From NCBI RefSeq assembly GCF_014637405.1, contig NZ_BMEY01000012.1, forward strand, positions 38,886 to 102,885: a DNA stretch of 64,000 nucleotides, read 5' to 3'. The position numbers and the translations under genes were made by a program. The notes below the pieces were generated by a model. The model had not been told where the DNA came from, made no database searches, and saw nothing but the letters and a program-made list of their open reading frames with translations. Source of the stretch: Ornithinibacillus halotolerans. GTDB lineage: Bacteria; Bacillota; Bacilli; Bacillales; Amphibacillaceae. This document shows, piece after piece, positions 41,466-50,229 of this stretch (position 1 is its first letter; each line of letters opens with the position of its first letter).

Positions 41466-42485
41466 ATGAGTTTTATCCAACTAGTAAAAAAAGGGAATAC
41501 ATCTTCAGGTATCGCCGCGATTGGGAATGTGTTTTTGGCAATTATTAAAGCAGTTGCTGCTGGCATTAGTGGAAGTGGAACGATGTTTGCTTCTTCTATG
41601 CATTCGTTCGCTGATGCGGTGAACCAGGGATTTGTTTTCTTTGGAAGTGTGTTGTCTGAAATGAAACCTTCCAAACGGTTTCCAACTGGTTTCGGACGAG
41701 TCATTAACATATTCTGTATGGTTGCAGTTATTGTCGTGACCGTGATGGCATATGAGACAATTAAAGAAGGATGGCATTTAATTCAACATCCGCAAGAATC
41801 AACAAATCTTTGGCTAAATATAGGGATTTTAGTAGCTGCGTTTTTAGTAGATGGGTTTATATTAGTGAAGGCAATGAAAGAAATTAAACATGAATCTAAG
41901 ATTGAAGACGGAGGTAATTTATTCGTATCCGCTTTTAAAGGGGCAAGAAAAGCTGCTCCGGCCACTCGCTTAGTGTTTTACGAAGACTTAGTTGCTACAC
42001 TTAGTGCGATTCTTGCCATTATCGAAATTTTGTTAGCTCAATATTATAATATCCTACAAGCGGATGGCTATATTTCCATCATTATCGGAATTCTTATGTT
42101 ATATGTTGCGTTTCGAGTCGGTTATGATAATATGGTTGGCCTAATTGGAGTTGCAGCACCTATCGATGTGGAGAATAAAATTGCGTCTGATTTGTTAGCA
42201 GAAGAAACGGTTGTTGATATTTATAAAATGCGTGTAATTCAGGAAGGTAGAACGTATCATGTGGAAGTGACAGTGGAGTTGGTGAAAGGTTTAACACTGG
42301 CTCAAGCGGATGATATTAAATTCCAGTTGGCAGATAAATTATTAAGGGAACCAGTAATTGGTGATGTTGTACTTGGAATCATTGAAGACGATGAGAAGCT
42401 CTCTTGGGAAGAAAGAAAAATGAGTAAAAGCGAAGAGTTAGATGCTCTTCGCTTTTTCAAATGTACGTTTATACCATTTAAATAA
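41466..42485 (+). CDS. Cation diffusion facilitator (CDF) family transporter
   Basis: 339 residues: NVFLAIIKAVAAGISGSGTM, SSMHSFADAVNQGFVF with the HSFAD metal-site motif, five or six helices and a cytoplasmic beta domain (RVIQEGRTYHVEVTVELVKG). Exports divalent metal by proton exchange in this family. RBS AGGGGGG. Its 3' end is unusual: after SWEERK it runs 22 more codons, through a transcription terminator and 48 bp into the opposite gene. One fewer A in the A-run ending at 42420 would give TGA at 42421-42423. Confidence 0.88.
   Translation: MSFIQLVKKGNTSSGIAAIGNVFLAIIKAVAAGISGSGTMFASSMHSFADAVNQGFVFFGSVLSEMKPSKRFPTGFGRVINIFCMVAVIVVTVMAYETIKEGWHLIQHPQESTNLWLNIGILVAAFLVDGFILVKAMKEIKHESKIEDGGNLFVSAFKGARKAAPATRLVFYEDLVATLSAILAIIEILLAQYYNILQADGYISIIIGILMLYVAFRVGYDNMVGLIGVAAPIDVENKIASDLLAEETVVDIYKMRVIQEGRTYHVEVTVELVKGLTLAQADDIKFQLADKLLREPVIGDVVLGIIEDDEKLSWEERKMSKSEELDALRFFKCTFIPFK
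42426..42456. terminator. Bidirectional terminator inside both convergent coding ends
   Basis: AAAAGCGAAGAG-TTAGATG-CTCTTCGCTTTT, perfect 12-bp stem. The stop codon of the minus-strand GGDEF/EAL gene is in the loop, and the plus-strand CDF frame passes straight through it. Confidence 0.85.
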
Positions 42486-44438
42486 TTGATCTAAAGCTAT
42501 TGGTTTACTGTATACATATCCTTGACCATAAACATGGTAGTTGGATAACATACCAATTTGTTCTTCTGTTTCAATACCTTCTACAATGACTTTTGTATCG
42601 AGTTTTTTTCCAATTTGAATAATTGTATCGAGTAAGGAATATACTCGTTCATTTGTAATTGAATCATGTAAGAAAGAACGATCGATTTTTAATTCATCGA
42701 TTTCAATATTTCGAATCATACTTAAGGAAGAATACCCAATTCCGAAGTCATCTAATGATATTCGAACACCAAGCTTCTTAAGTTCAGAAATATTATCTTT
42801 TGCATCTTCATAATACAGGAAAGCACTTTCCGTAATTTCCAATGTAATCAATTTGGCATCAACTTTTTCTTCTGTAATGATGGCTCTCACACGCTCAATA
42901 AAGTTAGGTGTCATGAGTTGTCTTGTTGAGATATTGACGGAAATAGGAAATGCTTTTAGTCCATGTTCCTTAAATTGGTGAATGTCTTTACATGCTTGTC
43001 TTAATACCCATTCTCCAATTGGGATAATTAATCCTGTCTCCTCGGCAATGGATATGAACTCGTCGGGAGGAATTTTCCCTAATTCACAATCCCATCGAAG
43101 TAATGCTTCTGCACCAGTCATGTCAAATGAACGAATATTGAATTGTGGTTGATAATGAATGCTAAATTCATTGTTTTCAATTGCTTTATGTAAGTAGGAT
43201 TCAATAATCATTCTTCGTTTTAATTGTTGATTTAGTTCTTCATTATAAAATTCGTAATTGTTTTTTCCGTTTTCTTTTGCTAAAAACATGGCAAAGTCTG
43301 CTTTTTTTATCAAAGCTTCTGCATCATCTTCAAGGTCATGATTGACACTAATTCCAATACTCGGTGTTGAAATGATTTCAGTCCCATGAAGAGAAAATGG
43401 CTTGTTCATTACATTGATGATGTCTTTTGCTAATGTCTCGATTTCTTCCATGCTTCTGTTTTCTGCTAGTAAAAGGAATTCATCTCCGCTTTGTCTTGAA
43501 ACGATATCATTATTACGGATGCAATGTTGTAATCGATTTGCAATTTGAATTAATAGTTCATCACCAGCACTATGGCCAAGAGTATCATTCACTCGCTTAA
43601 AATTATCAAAATCAATAAACATGACTGCAATAGAGCGATTAAATTTATTAGCAGTTTGTAGTGCAGTGTCTAAAAAACTTTGAAACCAAAGGCGATTTGT
43701 CAGTCCAGTTAAGGAATCATAATGAATGAGTTCATTCATTTTTTGTTCTGCTTGTATTTGATTCGTGATATCAAAGATCACTCCATCCACACGACTAATA
43801 ATTCCATATTTATTAACATGTGGTGTTGCTCGATCTTGCAGCCATCGTATTTCTCCATTGCTATGGAAAAAGCGGTAGGTTATGTTTGTTTTTTTACCTT
43901 CTTTTTGTTGTTTATTAGCATCTATCACAATATGTTTATCATCTGGGTGAACAACATCAATCCAAAAATTAGGTGATCCTTTGATTGATTCACTTGAAAC
44001 TCCATAAATTCTTGCGTACCCTTCTGAAAATGTTAACTCATCTGTTTCTAAATCCCATGCCCAAAATGAGATATCGTTATTTTCTAGTATCTTTTCCATA
44101 TGATGTTCATATCGTCTAATCCTCCAACCAAGCACCCCTACACAAAGTGCAATTACGATGCCAAGTATGTACGGAAATATACTTTGTAACGATAAATCAC
44201 TTGGTGAAAATAATAAATTTATGAATAGATGTAATCCCGCAAATGTAAGTAAATAGAGGAGACCACCAAGTAATCCACTATAATATGAAAAAATGGTAAT
44301 CATAATAATATTTGCTGTCCAAAGAAGACCGGTTAATTCAATTGTACCAATTACTTCAATAGAGACAGATATTCCAAGAATTAAAATACCAATAATCCAG
44401 AGCGTAACTGGGATGCTTTTTAAGCTGATTTTTGTCAT
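42438..44438 (-). CDS. Membrane PAS-GGDEF-EAL cyclic-di-GMP protein
   Basis: 666 residues; ATG 44438 fits AGGTGA 6 bp upstream. About four N-terminal helices (1-105), a PAS domain (FWAWDLETDELTFSEGYARI), a GGDEF domain (YDSLTGLTNRLWFQSFL; active loop SGDEF instead of GGDEF), and an EAL domain with EALLRW, SVNISTRQL, LEITES and DDFGIGYSSL intact. The EAL half should hydrolyse c-di-GMP; the altered GGDEF loop may bind GTP or be a weak cyclase. Signal probably sensed by the membrane or PAS part. Confidence 0.9.
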   Translation of the reverse strand: MTKISLKSIPVTLWIIGILILGISVSIEVIGTIELTGLLWTANIIMITIFSYYSGLLGGLLYLLTFAGLHLFINLLFSPSDLSLQSIFPYILGIVIALCVGVLGWRIRRYEHHMEKILENNDISFWAWDLETDELTFSEGYARIYGVSSESIKGSPNFWIDVVHPDDKHIVIDANKQQKEGKKTNITYRFFHSNGEIRWLQDRATPHVNKYGIISRVDGVIFDITNQIQAEQKMNELIHYDSLTGLTNRLWFQSFLDTALQTANKFNRSIAVMFIDFDNFKRVNDTLGHSAGDELLIQIANRLQHCIRNNDIVSRQSGDEFLLLAENRSMEEIETLAKDIINVMNKPFSLHGTEIISTPSIGISVNHDLEDDAEALIKKADFAMFLAKENGKNNYEFYNEELNQQLKRRMIIESYLHKAIENNEFSIHYQPQFNIRSFDMTGAEALLRWDCELGKIPPDEFISIAEETGLIIPIGEWVLRQACKDIHQFKEHGLKAFPISVNISTRQLMTPNFIERVRAIITEEKVDAKLITLEITESAFLYYEDAKDNISELKKLGVRISLDDFGIGYSSLSMIRNIEIDELKIDRSFLHDSITNERVYSLLDTIIQIGKKLDTKVIVEGIETEEQIGMLSNYHVYGQGYVYSKPIALDQLFKWYKRTFEKAKSI

Positions 44439-44569
44439 ATACATTCACCTGTCAAAAAATGTCGAATTAAGTAGTCAATTCGAGTGTAACATAGTTTTTA
44501 AAAATTTTAAAATTATTATTTATTTGGAAGAAATTAATTGGATAAGGAAAATATGCCAACGAATTGTTA

Positions 44570-44608
44570 GAAAAAAAGATACTTCAGAAGGAATATACCT
44601 TCCGAAGC
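44570..44608 (-). terminator. Terminator of the 29-aa membrane peptide gene
   Basis: CTTCAGAAGG / CCTTCCGAAG stem, 6-nt loop; in the minus direction it is followed by a seven-T tract. Confidence 0.75.
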
Positions 44609-44613
44609 ATCTA

Positions 44614-44703
44614 TTAAGAGTAAACCTTTAATAAATATAAAGCTAAAACTACCATTACTATCGTTGCAACAAGCATAATTAGTACAGCAACTTTCCCCTT
44701 CAT
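44614..44703 (-). CDS. 29-residue single-helix membrane peptide
   Basis: ATG 44703 with AAGGGATGGG upstream; residues KGKVAVLIMLVATIVMVVLA form a membrane helix ending LKVYS. A terminator directly follows the stop. Small membrane peptides of this type often modulate a membrane partner, but none can be named. Confidence rests on the RBS, hydrophobic pattern and terminator. Confidence 0.5.
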   Translation of the reverse strand: MKGKVAVLIMLVATIVMVVLALYLLKVYS

Positions 44704-44776
44704 AAATCCCATCCCTTTACGCTCATAAATACTAATTTTAGACTAGCAAATCTTGTTATGAATGTAAATACAATAA

Positions 44777-45880
44777 TTAGTTAATTGCTCCTAGTATGTC
44801 ATAGTCCTCTAATGAAATGTCGAGTTCTTTACCTAATGCCAGTTTTGCTAATTGAATACCGACAAAAGGTCCTGTTGTTAAACCAGAAGAACCAAGTCCA
44901 TTAGCTACAAGTATTTGTTCATTTGCTGGTAGTTCACCAATTACAGGAAGATATCCTGGAGTGAACGGTCTAAATCCAACCTTAGCCCCTAAGAAAGTAC
45001 TGTTAGCTAGTTCGGGAAATACTTCAATAGCTTTCGTTAAAATTGTATGAACACCGCCAGCAGTAATTCTATGATCAAATCCAACATCATCTTCATGTGT
45101 TGCTCCTACTACAAAATGATTCTCAAAAGGGACAATGGATTGACTTGTTGGAGGTATCATCACAGGCCATGTTGATGAATCCATGTTTTGCAATTGTAAA
45201 TGAATAAGTTGTCCTTTTTGTCCAGTTGATTGAAAGTCAATTCCAAGTGGCGCTAGAAATTCATTCATCCATGCACCACATGCTGCAATAATTTTATCAG
45301 CTTCGTATGTTTCACCATTAACAGTGACTGCTTGTCCCGTTGGCGATAGAATAGCTTCTCCTTCGATAAATTTTGCCCCATGTTTTTCAGCAGCTCGTAT
45401 TAACGCATTACGAAAAAGGCTGCCGTCTACTCGACCAGCTCCACTAATATGTACGGCTGCGTATCCTTCTGCAATAATTGGAACGAGGTTTCTCGTTTCT
45501 TCTGGATTTAAAATTGTAATTTCCCCAATTTCGGGTGCATCTTCTCTACGTTTGAGTGCTCGCTCTTTCATAGCTAGAATTTTTCCTTCATCTTGATGCA
45601 AACTGATCGCACCTACTTGGGCATAGCCTGTTTCTGTAATGCCGTCTTCCTCAAGCTCTTTTATTAATTCTGGATAAATACGTGCTCCGTTTTTAGCTAA
45701 ATGGTACCAAGCTTTATTTCTCCGTTGGGATAACCACGGGCAAATTACCCCTGCGGCTGCTTCGGTTGCTTGTCCAATTCCTTGTTTATCAATGATGAGT
45801 ACTTTTGTCCCTGATTTTGCTAGTTTATAAGCAGTAGTTGCACCTAATATTCCTGCTCCCACAACAATATATTGTTTCAT
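44777..45880 (-). CDS. FAD-dependent oxidoreductase of the DAO/glycine oxidase family
   Basis: 367 residues. N-terminal dinucleotide motif VVGAGILGATTAYKLAKSG, then VLIIDKQGIGQATEAAAGVI, a middle substrate domain and a second FAD contact near GLGSSGLTTGPFVG. The architecture is that of D-amino-acid dehydrogenase/glycine oxidase (DadA/ThiO-like) enzymes. No thiamine genes are nearby, so a general amino-acid oxidase is likelier. Full length. RBS AGTAGGG. Confidence 0.87.
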   Translation of the reverse strand: MKQYIVVGAGILGATTAYKLAKSGTKVLIIDKQGIGQATEAAAGVICPWLSQRRNKAWYHLAKNGARIYPELIKELEEDGITETGYAQVGAISLHQDEGKILAMKERALKRREDAPEIGEITILNPEETRNLVPIIAEGYAAVHISGAGRVDGSLFRNALIRAAEKHGAKFIEGEAILSPTGQAVTVNGETYEADKIIAACGAWMNEFLAPLGIDFQSTGQKGQLIHLQLQNMDSSTWPVMIPPTSQSIVPFENHFVVGATHEDDVGFDHRITAGGVHTILTKAIEVFPELANSTFLGAKVGFRPFTPGYLPVIGELPANEQILVANGLGSSGLTTGPFVGIQLAKLALGKELDISLEDYDILGAIN

Positions 45881-46087
45881 TTCTAATCCCTACTTTATTT
45901 ATGATATAAATTAACTATAAAAATTTTTACATGAAAAGTAAAATTGCTTATGTAAAAGAATTTATTCTAACAATTATTTATGATAATCTTGTATGTGGAT
46001 ATTCATGTTAAGACTAGGTCTACCTAAATTCGTGATTATAGACGGTCTTTTACAAATAGAAACTACATAAAAGGAGATAGAATAACG

Positions 46088-47020
46088 ATGGAAAAAACTT
46101 TAGTTTTTGGTCATAAGAACCCAGATACAGATACAATTTGTTCAGCAATTGCTTATGCAAATTTAAAAAATAAACTAGGCGTGAATGCAGAACCTGCTCG
46201 CCTAGGTGAGGTGAACAAGGAAACGCAATTTGCATTAGATTATTTTAAAGTAGATGCACCTCAGTTTATTGAGGAAGTTCCTGCAGAAGTAAAAGATGTT
46301 ATATTAGTTGACCATAACGAATTCCAACAGAGTGTAAGCAACATTAAAGATGTTCGTATTACGGAAGTGATTGATCATCACCGTGTATCCAACTTTGAAA
46401 CAAAAGAGCCACTGTACTTCCGTGCAGAACCAGTAGGATGTACAGCTACAATTTTAAATAAAATGTACAAAGAAAATGGTGTAGAAGTTACGAAAGAAAT
46501 CGCAGGATTGCTACTTTCTGCTATCATTTCGGATTCTTTATTATTAAAATCACCAACATGTACAGAGCAAGATGTGGAAGCAGCACATGAGCTTGCTGGA
46601 ATCGCTGGAGTTGAGCTAGAGAAATACGGACTAGATATGCTACAAGCTGGTGCAGACTTAAGTGATAAATCACCTCAAGAATTAATTACGATGGATGCAA
46701 AAGAATTCGCTATGGGTGATGCAAAAGTTGAAATAGCACAAGTAAATACAGTTGATGCAGCAAAAGTGTACGAGCTTCAAGCTGAACTAGAAGAGGTAAT
46801 GGATAAAGCAATCGCTGATAAAGGACTTGATCTATTCCTATTCGTTGTAACTGATATTTTAAACAACGACTCGGAAGTATTAGCACGTGGCGAAAGCAGT
46901 GCAAAAGTTGGCGAAGCGTTTAATGTGGAATTAGATGCTAACAATCGAGCACTATTAAAAGGTGTAGTTTCTCGTAAAAAGCAAATAGTGACAGCATTAA
47001 CAGACGCTTTCACAAAATAA
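46088..47020 (+). CDS. ppaC: Manganese-dependent inorganic pyrophosphatase (family II)
   Basis: 310 residues, full length. DHH-family motifs: [19 protein letters not shown] (metal ligands H, D, D), [13 protein letters not shown] (DHH) and CGCT-like VGCTATI; C-terminal [11 protein letters not shown] (the SRKKQ substrate-binding motif). Hydrolyses pyrophosphate released by biosynthesis; cytosolic. RBS AAAAGGAG. Its codons are visibly more uniform than its neighbours', as expected for a highly expressed gene. Ends at its own terminator. Confidence 0.97.
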   Translation: MEKTLVFGHKNPDTDTICSAIAYANLKNKLGVNAEPARLGEVNKETQFALDYFKVDAPQFIEEVPAEVKDVILVDHNEFQQSVSNIKDVRITEVIDHHRVSNFETKEPLYFRAEPVGCTATILNKMYKENGVEVTKEIAGLLLSAIISDSLLLKSPTCTEQDVEAAHELAGIAGVELEKYGLDMLQAGADLSDKSPQELITMDAKEFAMGDAKVEIAQVNTVDAAKVYELQAELEEVMDKAIADKGLDLFLFVVTDILNNDSEVLARGESSAKVGEAFNVELDANNRALLKGVVSRKKQIVTALTDAFTK

Positions 47021-47040
47021 AAAATTAAAATTGTAAATAT

Positions 47041-47073
47041 CACCCTTGGCTTAGGTTAAGGGTGGTTTTTTTT
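47041..47073 (+). terminator. Terminator of ppaC
   Basis: CACCCTT-n10-AAGGGTG stem followed by GGTTTTTTTT. Confidence 0.85.
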
Positions 47074-47087
47074 GCAAAGTGGGGGAG

Positions 47088-47215
47088 CCATTCATCATTT
47101 TGTGTTTGTTTTGTCTTCAAAATGTTAAATGAGCTGCTCCCATCCGTCATTTTGCCATGTATTTCCCTAAGAGTTGATAAATGAGTGGCGCCCATTCATC
47201 ATTTAGTATCAGATT
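47088..47215. repeat. Short tandem array E: three units of 52 bp
   Basis: CCATTCATCATTT, CCATCCGTCATTT and CCATTCATCATTT start at 47088, 47140 and 47192, exactly 52 bp apart. Units end in AAATGAG, which pairs with the following TCATTT. Same period as arrays B and D but a different core. Confidence 0.7.
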
Positions 47216-47274
47216 TCTCTAAGAAATGAAAAATGAAATACAACTTTCTATGTAATTTCTCCTCATCAAACAAA

Positions 47275-47303
47275 AAAAGCTTTGAGTACATCTCAAAGCT
47301 TTT
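47275..47303. terminator. Terminator after the small broken gene
   Basis: AAAAGCTTTGAG-n5-CTCAAAGCTTTT, perfect 12-bp stem; serves the minus-strand gene 47329-47487. Confidence 0.8.
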
Positions 47304-47328
47304 CCAATAGGAGAGATAGCATAAGTGT

Positions 47329-47487
47329 CTAGCGGTTAATAACTTCTTGAAGACTTTGCTGTGCAGAAGATAAATTAACATTAGTAGATGAATTAACTAG
47401 AGAACGAAATTCCTCCAAATTTTGGCTAAGATTACCACTTGCCTGATTCATTTAGTTAGTTAAACTTTCTCTTAAATCTTGCAACAT
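47329..47487 (-). pseudogene. Small protein gene with in-frame stop codon
   Basis: ATG 47487 has a consensus GAAAGGAGGT RBS. The frame runs LQDLRESLTN, meets TAA at 47454-47452, then continues in the same frame with ATG 47451 and NQASGNLSQNLEEFRSLVNS to TAG 47331-47329, followed by a terminator. No RBS precedes the second ATG. Either a nonsense mutation in a 52-residue gene, or two coupled peptides of 11 and 40 residues (TAA directly abuts ATG). The soluble, Ser/Asn/Gln-rich composition hints at a spore protein. Confidence 0.6.
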
Positions 47488-47587
47488 TTTACCTCCTTTC
47501 TACTAAATAGATTATGAAAGAAGGTAGAGAATGTTCGTGTGTTTATCCAACTTCTATTAAATGAGATAGAAAATAGGTTAACTGAAA

Positions 47588-48130
47588 TTATTTATTATCT
47601 GAATTAAGCATTTTAGACATCAATTCTGTCATCTCTGCTATCTTTTTTTCATCACTCATGATGTTTTGCATCATATCCAATGCAGTTTTTCTTAAGTTTG
47701 GATCCTTCAGCATATTTTGTAATACATCTGAATTAGTTGCATCAGAACTGAGGTTATTTAATAATTCATTAAGCTTATCATTGTTTGACATGGCATTCAT
47801 CACCCCTCTTAATGGTATTTTTTCGACTATAGGTTTTATGCGGTTAATAACATTAGTAATCTGTTCTCTACCCACTTCACTTCTGAGCGCATTCCAAACA
47901 CCTTCTAACTTATCTAGTTCCTCTGTGTTTATATTTTTTTGACGCCACTCTGTACGGATCTGTTCCAATAAATTATTCGAGGTAGGTAATGTGCTATTAT
48001 TTTCACTAGTTTGAGAAGGGCTACTTTGAGTAGGGATTGACATGGAAGCAGATCGATAGGAAGGATGGTTGGCCGTTGTCTGATGTCGGTATTGTCCAAC
48101 ACCTTTTTTACAGTACTGATTATAACTCAT
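47588..48130 (-). CDS. Hypothetical protein, possibly spore-associated
   Basis: 180 residues, ATG 48130 with AGGTGGTG upstream. The N-terminal 60 residues are Tyr/Ser/Gln-rich and disordered (SYNQYCKKGVGQYRHQTTAN); the remainder is helical (LDKLEGVWNALRSEVGREQI ... LRKTALDMMQNIMSDEKKI). The tyrosine-rich head and a neighbouring sspP gene suggest a spore surface protein, but I recognise no family. Confidence 0.7.
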   Translation of the reverse strand: MSYNQYCKKGVGQYRHQTTANHPSYRSASMSIPTQSSPSQTSENNSTLPTSNNLLEQIRTEWRQKNINTEELDKLEGVWNALRSEVGREQITNVINRIKPIVEKIPLRGVMNAMSNNDKLNELLNNLSSDATNSDVLQNMLKDPNLRKTALDMMQNIMSDEKKIAEMTELMSKMLNSDNK

Positions 48131-48378
48131 ATAATTCACCACCTTTGTTTTTACCTTACGTTACAACGTACGCGATATAGGAAAGGTTGGTAAGTGCGCG
48201 AGTCTATTTTTGCTATTTAAATACATGCTTGCCTACTAGAAAAGGAAAAAAACGGATAAGAAACCTACTCAATATAACCATTTTTTAATAGAGGGGTCAT
48301 TTCGTCCAACCTTAAAAATTTAGATGACATAGTTTATTAATGTGAGGCCTCAAAGTAGATATTAGGGGGTGTTCGTTA

Positions 48379-48468
48379 ATGATTGGAGCGTTATTACTTC
48401 TATTTTTTTGGTTCATCATCTTCACACCAATTATCCTATTAATTGCCCTAGTTTCGGCATTGACTTAA
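48379..48468 (+). CDS. 29-residue hydrophobic membrane peptide
   Basis: ATG 48379 behind TTAGGGGGTG. The sequence is nearly all hydrophobic (IGALLLLFFWFIIFTPIILL then IALVSALT), one transmembrane helix. A perfect terminator follows 48 bp later. It could be a small membrane peptide expressed alone. Confidence 0.5.
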   Translation: MIGALLLLFFWFIIFTPIILLIALVSALT

Positions 48469-48515
48469 GTAGATATTTGGTCCTACAATTTTAATTCCCT
48501 CTTTCTATAGAAAAG

Positions 48516-48551
48516 GTAGTGCCTATCATCGTGATAGGCACTACGTTTTTT
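48516..48551 (+). terminator. Terminator before sspP
   Basis: GTAGTGCCTATCA-TCG-TGATAGGCACTAC, perfect 13-bp stem, T6 tail. Confidence 0.9.
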
Positions 48552-48616
48552 ACTTTATGAATAAAAACATACGTACACTATAAAACTAACTACGTACATA
48601 GAAAGGAGGAGAAATA

Positions 48617-48769
48617 ATGGCCCCAAATCCAAAAGGACCGAAACAACAGAAACAACCTAATCTTCCTAAATCACCTGATTTACCATTAGGAGAAGGGTTA
48701 GATGGTTCAAAGAAAGTGAAGAACAAAAATCATTCAAGACAAAAACATAACCCACATCACGGTATGTAA
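48617..48769 (+). CDS. sspP: Small acid-soluble spore protein P
   Basis: 50 residues, ATG 48617 behind AAAGGAGGAG. The C-terminal half GSKKVKNKNHSRQKHNPHHG matches the conserved end of B. subtilis SspP (a GSKKVKNRNHTRQKHN pattern), and the whole protein is basic and Pro/Gln/His-rich as in that family. A spore-specific minor SASP, normally made in the forespore. Own terminator. Too short for usual ORF thresholds. Confidence 0.88.
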   Translation: MAPNPKGPKQQKQPNLPKSPDLPLGEGLDGSKKVKNKNHSRQKHNPHHGM

Positions 48770-48773
48770 TTAA

Positions 48774-48818
48774 TAGGAGGACTGTCTAGTTTCTAAACTG
48801 GGCATTTCCTCCTAATTT
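48774..48818 (+). terminator. Terminator after sspP
   Basis: TAGGAGGA ... TCCTCCTA outer stem with an inner AGTTT/AAACT stem, followed by ATTTTT. Confidence 0.75.
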
Positions 48819-48901
48819 TTAATTGAAAGTTATGGATTAATTGCGATTTTATTTCATTTACCCTATGATTGAAAAGATAATAGAATAGAGAGGGAATGTT
48901 T

Positions 48902-49303
48902 ATGAAAAAGTTTTGGGAAGAGTTTAAAGTATTTGCACTCAAAGGGAATGTCCTGGACTTAGCCGTTGCGGTAGTAATTGGTACAGCATTTAGCGCAATT
49001 GTTAACTCATTAGTAGCAAATATTATAACCCCTTTAGTTGGAATTCTATTTAATGGGGTAGATTTTAAAAATGAAGTGTGGTTAATCCGAGGAGTAGAAA
49101 TTCAATATGGAGTCTTCATCCAATCCGTATTTGATTTCTTTGTTATAGCACTATCTATATTTATTTTTATCCGATTACTAGCAAGATTGAAGCGTAAAAA
49201 GAAAGTAGAAGAAGTAAAAGAAGAAGCGCCAAAAATTGATCCACAAGAGAAACTGTTAACGGAAATTCGCGATCTGTTATTAGAACAAAATAAAAAAATG
49301 TAA
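48902..49303 (+). CDS. mscL: Large-conductance mechanosensitive channel
   Basis: 133 residues. KKFWEEFKVFALKGNVLDLA, VAVVIGTAFSAIVNSLVANI and ITPLVGILF are the conserved first helix and pore segment of MscL; a second helix (IQSVFDFFVIALSIFIFIRL) and a charged C-terminal helix bundle follow. ATG 48902 is preferred to 48896 because of GAGGGA spacing. Opens under membrane tension to release solutes on osmotic downshock. Directly upstream of the MBL gene (20-bp gap). Confidence 0.97.
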   Translation: MKKFWEEFKVFALKGNVLDLAVAVVIGTAFSAIVNSLVANIITPLVGILFNGVDFKNEVWLIRGVEIQYGVFIQSVFDFFVIALSIFIFIRLLARLKRKKKVEEVKEEAPKIDPQEKLLTEIRDLLLEQNKKM

Positions 49304-49323
49304 ATGTAACAGGGGGAAGAAGG

Positions 49324-50109
49324 ATGAAGCAGATAAATGATCCATGGTTTACGATGGAAGAAATTGATTCAACGACATTTGCTATCAGTGAATATGGGCA
49401 TTGGGAAAAGGTTCATTCGTTTTTATTAATAGGAAAAGAAAAAGCGGCACTTATTGATACGGGACTCGGTATTGATAATATAAAGCGCATTACTGACCAG
49501 CTAACCGACTTGCCGATTGTAGTGATAACTACGCATGTGCATGCTGATCATATCGGAGGTCACGGCCTGTATGATACTATTTTAGTTCATCAAGCAGAGG
49601 AAGATTGGCTTGTAAATGGGATTAAAAAGTTATCAATTGAACAAATTCGAAAAGATATTGGAAGAGACATCACGAAACCAACACCAGCAAGTTTTGACCC
49701 GTCAACTTATACACCATTTACTGGCAAACCAACTGCATTACTATCTGATGGGGATTTAATCGATTTAGGTGACCGTTTATTATCCATTTTTCATACGCCA
49801 GGCCATTCACCAGGCCATATATGTATTTTGGATAATGACCGCGAGTATTTATTTACTGGTGACTTATTTTATGTAGGTACCCCAATTTACGCCTTTTATC
49901 CAACAACAGATCCGGAAGCATTATTAAACTCATTAGAGCGTATCTCTTTATTACAAGTATCACGAATCTTCGGTGCCCATAATACTGTAGGGATTGACCC
50001 AAGCATACTATGGGAAGTGCAAGATGCAGTATATGAACTACGCCGTAAAGATGTAGTCAGACATGGAACTGGGGTACATCAATTTAAATCATTTAGTATA
50101 CAGTTTTAA
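49324..50109 (+). CDS. Metallo-beta-lactamase-fold hydrolase
   Basis: 261 residues with the complete metal set: THVHADHIGG (HxHxDH), His in HTPGHSPGH, Asp in FTGDLFY and a terminal His in GAHN. Related to hydroxyacylglutathione hydrolase/YcbL-like MBL proteins, with an inserted Pro-rich stretch (KPTPASFDPSTYTPF). Substrate unknown. RBS AGGGGGAAG. Ends at a terminator just before array F. Confidence 0.88.
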   Translation: MKQINDPWFTMEEIDSTTFAISEYGHWEKVHSFLLIGKEKAALIDTGLGIDNIKRITDQLTDLPIVVITTHVHADHIGGHGLYDTILVHQAEEDWLVNGIKKLSIEQIRKDIGRDITKPTPASFDPSTYTPFTGKPTALLSDGDLIDLGDRLLSIFHTPGHSPGHICILDNDREYLFTGDLFYVGTPIYAFYPTTDPEALLNSLERISLLQVSRIFGAHNTVGIDPSILWEVQDAVYELRRKDVVRHGTGVHQFKSFSIQF

Positions 50110-50141
50110 AGAAAATTAATTTAATAGTGTATTTTTTTAAT

Positions 50142-50174
50142 GGTAGCTGGATTTTAGTCTAGGCTACCTTTTTT
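50142..50174 (+). terminator. Terminator after the MBL gene
   Basis: GGTAGC ... GCTACC stem with a 15-nt loop and T6. Confidence 0.7.
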
Positions 50175-50229
50175 ATTGGGACGGAATTAATGGAATTGGA
50201 CTTTAGGAGATTGTCGAGTTGATTTTGGA

